Source: an uncultured Myxococcaceae bacterium (GTDB lineage: Bacteria > Myxococcota_A > Polyangia > Polyangiales > Ga0077539). From it: a DNA stretch of 58,611 bases. Below are positions 52,208-58,611 of this stretch, piece after piece. Position numbers and translations under genes: made by a program. Position 1 is the first letter of the stretch. Each line of letters opens with the position of its first letter. The DNA lies in assembly GCA_945952225.1 (NCBI GenBank), contig CAMFHP010000042.1, positions 1-58,611 of the forward strand, read 5' to 3'. The notes beneath the pieces are model-generated. The model did not search any database. It worked only from the letters and a program-made list of their open reading frames with translations, and had not been told where the DNA came from.

Positions 52208-53694
52208 GCTCCCTGCGCGATGCGGTCGAGGTACGCGCGGAGGTCATCGGCGAAGCCCGCTGCGTAGCCCTGCGCGAGGTACTCTTCGAGCAGCGGACGC
52301 ACCGTCGTGGCGAGGCGTGCGGGAGCGTCTTCGTCGCGGCCGAGAAAGTACGCGTGGCCCGGCACGAGGGGCAGCGCGTCGTCGCTCGCGTGTTCGACGA
52401 AGAGCGTGAGCAGCTCGTGGAATCGCTGGCGCAGCAACGGCCCTGCGCCCGCGGACTCCAGCGCATCGAGCTGCGGCCAGAGGGGCACGAACGCGAAGCG
52501 ACGGCGCACGGCCACGTCGAGGATCGCGATGCTCCGATCGGCGCTGTTCATCGTGCCGAGCACGTGGAGGTTTGGCGGCAGTCGCAGCGTGCGGCCGTAA
52601 CCGGGAAAGTCCCACGCGAGCGTGACCTCGCGATCGTCGCGGCCCGGCTCGAAGAGGTAGATCGCTTCGCCGAGCACCTTGGAGAGGTCCGCGCGGTTGA
52701 TCTCGTCGATCACGAGCAGGTGCGGGCGATCGGGCGTACGCTGCGCCTCGGCTGCGGCCTCCATGAGGTGCCCGGGCGCGGGGCGAAAGGTGAACCCGAA
52801 CGCGCCTCCCTCGTGCGGCGCAAGGCCCCCCACGAAGCTCTCGTAGGTGGTGCCCGGATGAAACTGGATCACACGTCCGCGGCCGCCGTAGCGCGTGCGG
52901 AGCAGCGCCGTCGCGAGCTCGGTCTTGCCCGTTCCCGGTGGCCCTTCGACGACCACGAACCGTCGCGACGCGAGCAGCCCGTGCACCGCATCGGGCGTGG
53001 TCGAAGGGAACACCCGGGCCATCCATTCCCGGCGCACGATGTCGGCGTCGGCGCGGTGGTCGTTCTTGGGCTCGATGCGTCGCTCGTCGAAGAAGAGATC
53101 CACCATCGCGGTGACCGCGCGGAGGGTGAGGCCGTCGTTGGCAGCGGTGCGCGCACCGGGAACTTCGAAGGTCGCGTAGATCACCTTGCCGTACTTCTCG
53201 ATGGCGTTGCTCCACGGTGCGAGGCGCGTGGCGAGCGCGCGCGGCAGCTCGACGTCGATGCGTACGGGATCGCGCTTGGCCCACGCGCACCCGGGCCGGG
53301 AGGCGTTCAACCACGCGGCGATGGCCGCACACTTTCGCGCGTGCCCGGGGCGGCCCAACACCGCCTCGTCGGGGCTCAATCCGTTGGTGCCCACGACCAT
53401 CGCGAGCAGGCACGGCGCACCGGCCTCGTTCGCGGGAAACATCACCACGCTCATGCCGCCATAGCCGCCCGAGAGATCCTGGTCGGGGCCGAGGAGCGCC
53501 GCGTACGGAACGGCCTTCGGCGCGGTGTCTCCGTTCACGCGGAGCTGAAACCTCCGCTCGTCGTTCTTGCGGTCGGTCAGGTCATGCACGCGCGGATAGC
53601 GTTCGCGGAGCGCTTCCGAGAACTTCGCGCGCACCGCGTCGGACCACGCCATGCGCGGTGTGTGGATCACGTCGAGCAGGGGCTTGAGCGTCAT
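52204..53694 (-). CDS. mcrB: McrB-like AAA+ GTPase of a type IV restriction system
   Basis: The 496-residue protein has an N-terminal part (about 1-220) with no clear DNA-targeting domain; 'PYAALLGPDQDLSGGYGGMS' and 'GLSPDEAVLGRPGHARKCAA' somewhat resemble MrcB-type N-terminal domains. The AAA+ motor has Walker A at 251-258 ('GPPGTGKTELATALL'), Walker B 'HLLVIDEINRADLSKVLGEA' and the McrB signature 'HVLGTMNSADRSIAILDVAV', followed by 'RRRFAFVPL'. McrB uses GTP to translocate and activate McrC. ATG 53694 is chosen over an upstream start at 53766 that would add unlike sequence. It is divergent from the next gene, 80 bases apart. Confidence 0.82.
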   Translation of the reverse strand: MTLKPLLDVIHTPRMAWSDAVRAKFSEALRERYPRVHDLTDRKNDERRFQLRVNGDTAPKAVPYAALLGPDQDLSGGYGGMSVVMFPANEAGAPCLLAMVVGTNGLSPDEAVLGRPGHARKCAAIAAWLNASRPGCAWAKRDPVRIDVELPRALATRLAPWSNAIEKYGKVIYATFEVPGARTAANDGLTLRAVTAMVDLFFDERRIEPKNDHRADADIVRREWMARVFPSTTPDAVHGLLASRRFVVVEGPPGTGKTELATALLRTRYGGRGRVIQFHPGTTYESFVGGLAPHEGGAFGFTFRPAPGHLMEAAAEAQRTPDRPHLLVIDEINRADLSKVLGEAIYLFEPGRDDREVTLAWDFPGYGRTLRLPPNLHVLGTMNSADRSIAILDVAVRRRFAFVPLWPQLDALESAGAGPLLRQRFHELLTLFVEHASDDALPLVPGHAYFLGRDEDAPARLATTVRPLLEEYLAQGYAAGFADDLRAYLDRIAQGA

Positions 53695-53774
53695 GGTGCG
53701 CGCCAGGCTACCAGGCACCACGCGCCACCGCGTCGCGCTTCTCACCCCCGCGCCGCTGCGGTACACCGCGCGCC

Positions 53775-54410
53775 GTGAACCCCACGGTGCTCTTCACCGC
53801 GCTCGCCGTCGGACTCGTCGCCATCGCCGCGTGGTCGCGCGTCTCCGAGGCGCTCCGCGTGGCCTCGCTCGCGCGCGCTTCCGCGGCCCTCGGGATGCGC
53901 TTCGAAGCGCAGGGCGGGCGCTACCTGAACCGCGGGCTCGCGGGCGTTCCCTCGGTGCGCGCGCTCGGGGGTGTCGTGGGGCGCAACCTCGTGACCGACG
54001 GACGCCTCGCGCTGCTCGAACTCGTCACGCGCGACGGCCGCCGACGCGTGGTGGCCGCGCTCGAAGTCCACGGTGTTCCGCCCTTCTGCGTCGAGGCGCG
54101 CAGGCCCGGCGTGTCGGGGCGCGCCTCCTCCGTCGAAGCAGCCGACGATGAGCTCGCCCCCGTCGCGCCGCCCCTCTTCTTCGAGCACTACCGCGTGTAC
54201 GGCCACGACCACGGCGCCGTGCACGCGCTCTGGTCCCCGGAGCTCGCCGCGCGCCTCCTCGCGCGCCCCGGATGGAACCTCGAAGCCCACGGACACCACC
54301 TCGTCGCGTGGCACGACGCCGCGACGCACCTCGAACCCCGCGCGCTCCGTGAGGTCGTCGACACCCACCGCGCGCTGCTCGCCGAGGTCACGCGAAGTTC
54401 CATCGCTTGA
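53775..54410 (+). CDS. Small membrane-anchored protein of unknown function
   Basis: The 211-residue product has one N-terminal hydrophobic segment (MNPTVLFTALAVGLVAIAAW) and an otherwise soluble domain with several strand-like pieces, such as 'VGRNLVTDGRLALLELVTRD' and 'RRRVVAALEVHGVPPFCVEA', the pattern of small DUF-type domains that follow a signal anchor. There is a His-rich stretch near the end ('EAHGHHLVAWHDAATH'). No family is recognised. GTG 53775 gives the anchor; the gene is divergent from mcrB and 32 bases upstream of the next lipoprotein gene. Confidence 0.6.
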   Translation: MNPTVLFTALAVGLVAIAAWSRVSEALRVASLARASAALGMRFEAQGGRYLNRGLAGVPSVRALGGVVGRNLVTDGRLALLELVTRDGRRRVVAALEVHGVPPFCVEARRPGVSGRASSVEAADDELAPVAPPLFFEHYRVYGHDHGAVHALWSPELAARLLARPGWNLEAHGHHLVAWHDAATHLEPRALREVVDTHRALLAEVTRSSIA

Positions 54411-54442
54411 CGCGCACGGCGGCGCACGGCGATCGTCGCGCC

Positions 54443-56245
54443 ATGCGCAGCACGTGGGCGGTGATGACGGCGTTCGCGCTCGTCGCGGGATGCACTTCGG
54501 GTGGCGTCGAAGGCGGCGATCCGCTGGCGACGCTCGACGCGGGTGATCCATGGGGAGACCTCATGTGGTCCGATCCGCCCGCACGCACCGACGCGGGAAA
54601 GCCCCCGGAGGGGGACCCCGACGCGGACCTCGATGCGTCCCTCGATGCCGACCTCGACGCGTCCTCCGATGGCGCTTCCGACGACGCCTCCGACGCACCC
54701 ACAACGCCCGTCGACGTGTCGCCTCCGCCCGCGGGGCTCGGCGAGTCGTGTGCGGCCGCGCGCGCGTGCATCGACGGACTCCGCTGCGCGTGTCGAAGCG
54801 GCGGCGAGTGCCTCTGCACGCGCACCTGCGACGAGGGAAGCGACCCCTGCGCAGCGCCCACCGTCTGCACCACCACGCCGCTCGGACGCCTCTGTCTCCC
54901 CGGTGATGTGGGCGTTGCGTGTGGCGTCGGAAGCACCTGCCCCACGGGCCTTCGCTGCGCGTGCGGAACCGCCGCCGGATGCCTCTGCACCCGCGCGTGC
55001 GACGGATCGAACCCCGCGTGCCCGGCGCCCACCGTGTGCACCTCCACGGGCCTCGGCCGCGTGTGTCTCCCGCCCGCGTCGTCGCTCGATGCGTCCGTGC
55101 CCGATGCGTCCGTGCCCGACGTGCCCGCGACGCCCGATGTGCCTTCGACGCCCGACGTGCCGTCCACGCCCGACGTGCCCGTGGGTCCCATCGACGTGAC
55201 GATCTCCACCGAGCGTGTGCCCGCGTGCATCACCACCGCGAGCGGCGGCGAGGGCGGCGGAACGTGCGGCGACCTCGCGTACGCCTACACCGCGCGCGGC
55301 ATCAACGCGGGGTACTACCCGTTCCGTGTGCGCACGCCGGTGACGCAGTTCTCGGGCGACTTCGACGGCGACCCTTCGCGCGTGTTCGCACGCGGCGCCG
55401 GCGCAGCGGGCGTGGTGCTTCAGGAGGTTCCTGCGGGCGCGTACCTCGGGCTCTCAACGGTGGGACCCAACTACGACCCGCCCACCGACTGCGAGGTGGC
55501 CTCGTGTGGCAACGCCTCGCGCCACGCGTGCTCCGACAACAGCCCGCCGCTGCGCGCGCCCGCGGGCGCCGGAGGACGCTTCTACTGGGGCTACGCGTAC
55601 AACGGCGCGAGCCACATGCAGGGGTGGTTTCTGGTGCTTCCGGGCTCCATCGAGTTCGCGGGCTACGACCCGCAACACCCCTGCGCGCTCGGTCCCGCCG
55701 GGGCCGACTACGAGGTGCGCTCGGCCTGCGGAAGGGCCACGTCGTGCCGCGGAACCAACCCCACGTGCGGCGCCGTCAACCGTTGCAACGAGGGCAGCGA
55801 CGACTGCGGGCGGACCCAGTGCGGCGCCATGTCGGGCGGCACGCTCACGCCCACGTCGTGGCGTCGTACGGTCACGCTCCCGTCGGGCACGCACGCCTGC
55901 GTGCGCACGCCGCCGCATCCCTCGGTGCGCTGCCTGGAGAACGGCAGCGACCGCGACTTCTTCTTCGCCTACCCCTTCGGCGCGTACCTCTACTGGGCGC
56001 AGAACAGCACCACGAAGGCGTGGATCCACTACGGCGACCGCGTGCAGGTGTACTTCCACAACCGCGACGCGCAGGGCGTGCTGTGGGACTTCGTCGAGGT
56101 GCTGAGCTCCGGCGCGCCGACGCTCACGCCCGCGAGCGACGGATCGGGCGGCGCCTCGCCGTGCAGCGACACGAACCCCGGCGCGTGCCGTCCCTGCCGC
56201 AACGGCGGAACGTGCGGCTGGGTGCAGGACATCTTCCTCCGCTGA
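54443..56245 (+). CDS. Cysteine-rich surface lipoprotein
   Basis: The 600-residue lipoprotein has signal 'MRSTWAVMTAFALVAGC' (lipobox Cys17) and an Asp/Ala linker (about 25-95). Two tandem cysteine-rich modules (about 98-155 and 155-210) each contain a 'GLRCAC' and 'CLCTR' block. A Pro/Asp/Val repeat stretch 'TPDVPSTPDVPSTPDVP' (about 230-250) follows. The main domain (about 252-600) begins 'VTISTERVPACITTASGGEG' and includes 'SGDFDGDPSRVF' and a C-terminal EGF-like end 'CSDTNPGACRPCRNGGTCGW'. Disulfide content and the linker indicate outer-surface exposure. Function is unknown. Confidence 0.72.
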   Translation: MRSTWAVMTAFALVAGCTSGGVEGGDPLATLDAGDPWGDLMWSDPPARTDAGKPPEGDPDADLDASLDADLDASSDGASDDASDAPTTPVDVSPPPAGLGESCAAARACIDGLRCACRSGGECLCTRTCDEGSDPCAAPTVCTTTPLGRLCLPGDVGVACGVGSTCPTGLRCACGTAAGCLCTRACDGSNPACPAPTVCTSTGLGRVCLPPASSLDASVPDASVPDVPATPDVPSTPDVPSTPDVPVGPIDVTISTERVPACITTASGGEGGGTCGDLAYAYTARGINAGYYPFRVRTPVTQFSGDFDGDPSRVFARGAGAAGVVLQEVPAGAYLGLSTVGPNYDPPTDCEVASCGNASRHACSDNSPPLRAPAGAGGRFYWGYAYNGASHMQGWFLVLPGSIEFAGYDPQHPCALGPAGADYEVRSACGRATSCRGTNPTCGAVNRCNEGSDDCGRTQCGAMSGGTLTPTSWRRTVTLPSGTHACVRTPPHPSVRCLENGSDRDFFFAYPFGAYLYWAQNSTTKAWIHYGDRVQVYFHNRDAQGVLWDFVEVLSSGAPTLTPASDGSGGASPCSDTNPGACRPCRNGGTCGWVQDIFLR

Positions 56246-56347
56246 CCCCCCCGTCGCCCCGTCTCCCCGTGGCACCCCACGCCTTCGCACGATCCCGGCG
56301 CGGGGGAGGTTCCGCTCCGCGACCCGTTGCTCTAGGGTAGCTCGACC

Positions 56348-56620
56348 ATGGGTGAGCAGCGGGTGCACGACGGGGGCAAGTTCGGCAGCTTTGACGGCTT
56401 CGTGCTGGAGGTCTCGGGGCTCAGCGGAAGCGCGAAATCGCGCCGTCTCGCCGTCGAGGCCATCGACGCCATCGGCATCGTCGAGGCCGGCGGTGAGCTG
56501 ATGCTCGGGGTCAAGAGCCGCAAGGGGGGCTTCGGCCTCGTGATCTCCGCCGCGCGGCAGGGCGAGTGGCAGTCCCTCGTCGACGCGGTCGTGGCCGCAA
56601 AGGCCGCGGCTGCACCGTAG
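56348..56620 (+). CDS. Small protein upstream of vgrG, unknown
   Basis: The 90-residue product has a patterned sequence 'GKFGSFDGFVLEVSGLSGSA' and 'RLAVEAIDAIGIVEAGGELM', then 'VISAARQGEWQSLVDAVVAA' at the C-terminus. No known motif is evident. AGGG precedes ATG 56348. It lies 106 bases upstream of vgrG on the same strand. Small genes in this position are sometimes T6SS accessory factors, but there is no direct evidence here. Confidence 0.55.
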   Translation: MGEQRVHDGGKFGSFDGFVLEVSGLSGSAKSRRLAVEAIDAIGIVEAGGELMLGVKSRKGGFGLVISAARQGEWQSLVDAVVAAKAAAAP

Positions 56621-56726
56621 GATCGCGTCCGACCCGATTCACACCCTGCGCGGGGGGCCGCGCAGCGACGAACGTTTCCGAGCGCGCGGGCAGCGGTCTG
56701 CGCGTGATCGCCTGGGAGAGCATCCG

Positions 56727-58611
56727 ATGGCCAACGTCTTCTCGATTGAGTCCGATGTGCTGCCGCCGCACGCGATGCTGCTGGCGTTTACGTGCGACGA
56801 GGCCCTCTCGACGCTCTACACCCTGCGCGCGCACGTGATGGTGCACGAGGCCGGCGTGCCGGGGCTCGACGTGGCGCCGATGATCGGGCAGCGCGCGTCG
56901 GTGCGTGTGCTCCACGACGACGGCTCGCCGCGGATGAGCTTCCACGGGGTGATCGCCGCCGCGGAGGTGCTGCAAGACATCGAGGGCGAGGGGATCTACC
57001 TGCTCACGCTGCGTCCGCGCGTGTGGCACCTCACGCTCGATCGACACAGCCGCGTGTTCGCCGACAAGGCGCTCTATCGGAACATCCGAGACGTCATCAA
57101 GAAGGTGATGACCCTCAGCGGACTCGCCGAGGGTGTCGACTATGAGTTCCGTCTGAGCCGCACCTACAAGGCCTGGGAACACATCTGTCAGTACAAGGAA
57201 ACGGACTTCGATTTTCTCTCGCGATGGATGGAGCGCGAGGGGATCTACTACTTCTTCGAGCACGGTGACGGCCGCGAGAAGATGGTGCTCATCGACGAGG
57301 CGAGCTCGCACACCTCGATCGCGTCGGGCCCGAAGCCGTACTTCCCCCATGAGGGCCACGAGACCTCGACGATCGAGGCCTTTCAGACGTTCACCGCGCG
57401 CGCCGAGGCGCTGCCCGCGCGCATCACGCTGCGCGACTACGACTACCTTCGCCCGACCACGCCGGTGCAGGCCACGGGCTCGACGGAGGGACACACCGAC
57501 GTCGACGTGGTGCGCTGGGGCGAGAACTACGACACCACGCACGTGCGCGACCTCCACGGCGTGCGCGTGCAGGAGCAGAACGCGCGGGCGTCGGTGCACC
57601 GCGGAACGGGGCGCGTGTTCGACCTGCGCTCGGGGTATCGCTTCGACGTCGAGGCCCACCCCCGCGGCGACATGAACCAGACCTACCTCGCCACGGCCGT
57701 GCGCCATCGGGGCACGAACCTCTCGGCGAGCAGCGAGGCCCTGCGTCGCTTCGGCATCGACACCACCACCGTGTACGCGGTGGAGGTCACGGCGATCGAG
57801 CGCGACCGGCAGTTCCGCGCGCCGGTGATCACCCCGGTGCCGCGCATCTGGGGCGTCGAGAGCGCCACCGTCGACGGGCCGATGGACAGCCCCTACGCGC
57901 AGATCGACGCGCACGGGCGCTACAAGGTCCGCGTGCGCTTCGACGAGCTCAACCACGTCGACGACAAGAACTCGGTGTGGGTGCGCATGATGCAGCCGCA
58001 CGGCGGCAACCCCGAGGGCTTCCACTTTCCGCTGCGCAAGGGCACCGAGGTGATGCTGGTGTTCCTCGGCGGCGACCCCGATGTGCCGCTCATCGCGTCG
58101 ACGGCGCCCAACGCCGACAACCCGTCGGTGATCACGTCGCACAACCACACGCACAACGTCATCCACACGGGCAGCGACAACCGCCTGGAGATCGATGACC
58201 AGCAGGGCGCGCAGTACATCGACTGGACCACGCCGCATCAGTCGACGATCTTCCACCTCGGGGCCAAGACCCACTACGCGTGGAACGTGTTCCTCAAGAC
58301 CGACGGCGACTGCGGCTTCGACTTCGGCACCAACTGGAACATCAAGGTCGGCGGCTGGAAGCACGAAGACGTGACCGGCGAGGTCGTCGAGACCTATCAC
58401 AACATCCAGAAGACCACGGTCACCGACCTCGTCACCGAGACCTACAACAACGGTCAGAAGACCACGATCACCGCCGCGGGACAGCGCACCGAGGTGACCG
58501 GCCTCGTCGAGGAGATCTATCACACGGGTCAGAAGACCACGGTGACCGCCGACGGGCAGCGCACCGAGGTGACCGGCCTCGTCGAGGAGATCTATCACAC
58601 GGGTCAGAAGA
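56727..58611 (+). CDS. vgrG: VgrG, type VI secretion tip protein, 3' end cut off
   Basis: The open frame runs to the window end (at least 628 residues). The N-terminal gp27/gp44-like part (about 1-350) includes 'TYKAWEHICQYKETDFDFLS' and 'RWMEREGIYYFFEHGDGREK', the VgrG hallmark; 'RVQEQNARASVHRGTGRVFD' follows. The gp5-like OB domain has 'GPMDSPYAQIDAHGRYKVRV' and 'WVRMMQPHGGNPEGFHFPLR' then 'GTEVMLVFLGGDPDVPLIAS'. From about residue 550 come near-identical beta-helix repeats ('EVTGLVEEIYHTGQKTTVTA') forming the needle. GGGAGAG precedes ATG 56727. The true C-terminus, which may carry an effector domain, is not visible. Confidence 0.95.
   Translation, partial: MANVFSIESDVLPPHAMLLAFTCDEALSTLYTLRAHVMVHEAGVPGLDVAPMIGQRASVRVLHDDGSPRMSFHGVIAAAEVLQDIEGEGIYLLTLRPRVWHLTLDRHSRVFADKALYRNIRDVIKKVMTLSGLAEGVDYEFRLSRTYKAWEHICQYKETDFDFLSRWMEREGIYYFFEHGDGREKMVLIDEASSHTSIASGPKPYFPHEGHETSTIEAFQTFTARAEALPARITLRDYDYLRPTTPVQATGSTEGHTDVDVVRWGENYDTTHVRDLHGVRVQEQNARASVHRGTGRVFDLRSGYRFDVEAHPRGDMNQTYLATAVRHRGTNLSASSEALRRFGIDTTTVYAVEVTAIERDRQFRAPVITPVPRIWGVESATVDGPMDSPYAQIDAHGRYKVRVRFDELNHVDDKNSVWVRMMQPHGGNPEGFHFPLRKGTEVMLVFLGGDPDVPLIASTAPNADNPSVITSHNHTHNVIHTGSDNRLEIDDQQGAQYIDWTTPHQSTIFHLGAKTHYAWNVFLKTDGDCGFDFGTNWNIKVGGWKHEDVTGEVVETYHNIQKTTVTDLVTETYNNGQKTTITAAGQRTEVTGLVEEIYHTGQKTTVTADGQRTEVTGLVEEIYHTGQK
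58485..58611 (+). repeat. Tandem 75-base repeat in vgrG beta-helix
   Basis: The block starting CGCACCGAGGTGACCGGCCT at 58485 recurs at 58560, exactly 75 bases later, and stays identical for the 52 bases visible. It encodes a 25-residue beta-helix unit. Diverged versions precede it ('VVETYHNIQKTTVT', 'VTETYNNGQKTTIT'). The window ends inside the second copy. Confidence 0.9.

Overview
The window looks like chromosome of a GC-rich, predatory-lineage delta-type bacterium (Myxococcota, probably Polyangia/Sandaracinus-like). The evidence is the very high third-position GC, the cysteine-rich lipoproteins, the OmpA-like porin with thrombospondin type-3 repeats, a Hanks-type Ser/Thr kinase beside a TPR/PEGA protein, a type VI secretion tip gene, and many short overlaps between co-directional genes. 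The taxon is an inference from gene style, not from a marker tree. I see no rRNA, tRNA, CRISPR array or insertion sequence.

1-4646 is a distinct accessory block of clearly lower GC (a hand count of 3241-3300 gives 21 G/C in 60 bases; 13801-13860 gives 44 in 60). It encodes the end of a DndD-like SMC ATPase, a DndE domain fused to a HerA/FtsK-like P-loop ATPase, a stand-alone protein resembling the sulfur-binding domain of phosphorothioate-dependent endonucleases, a GIY-YIG nuclease-like protein and a DndB-like DGQHR protein. Together these look like a DNA phosphorothioation defence module with an unusual architecture. Its upstream genes lie outside the window.

4790-18551 holds chromosomal functions. 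There is an AraC regulator with an HXXEE membrane protein, divergent from a fatty-acid desaturase, then a BCP/PrxQ peroxiredoxin carrying a histone-H1-like tail and a C2/PDZ lipoprotein. Next come an OmpA-like protein, an MCE protein and a LolD/MacB-like ATPase-permease pair packed head to tail (probably lipid or envelope transport), a GT-C-type membrane protein, ychF and a TfoX C-terminal-domain protein.

18555-33356 is dominated by leftward genes for glycan and lipid-sugar work. These are an STT3/AglB-like membrane protein, a DUF6311 protein, another polytopic GT-C-like protein with a tail, a methyltransferase and an Alg5-like polyprenyl-phosphate glucosyltransferase. After two lipoprotein genes come an MJ1255-type glycosyltransferase, rsmE and a SEC59/Dgk1-type CTP-dependent polyprenol or diacylglycerol kinase.

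33476-49610 is mostly housekeeping: a PanE-like reductase, thrC, membrane and outer-membrane proteins, a Ser/Thr kinase, mazG, glgB, a Rieske oxygenase, a B3/B4-domain protein, a frameshifted methyltransferase, a HAD phosphatase and a HEAT-repeat protein. 49682-56245 contains a hydrolase lipoprotein, an McrBC-type restriction pair and two surface or lipoprotein genes. 56348-58611 begins a type VI secretion locus with a VgrG whose C-terminal beta-helix repeats run off the end of the window.

Two genes (dndD near base 52 and the methyltransferase near 47163) are each interrupted in a way that one extra G in a G-run would repair, so sequencing indels should be excluded before calling them broken.
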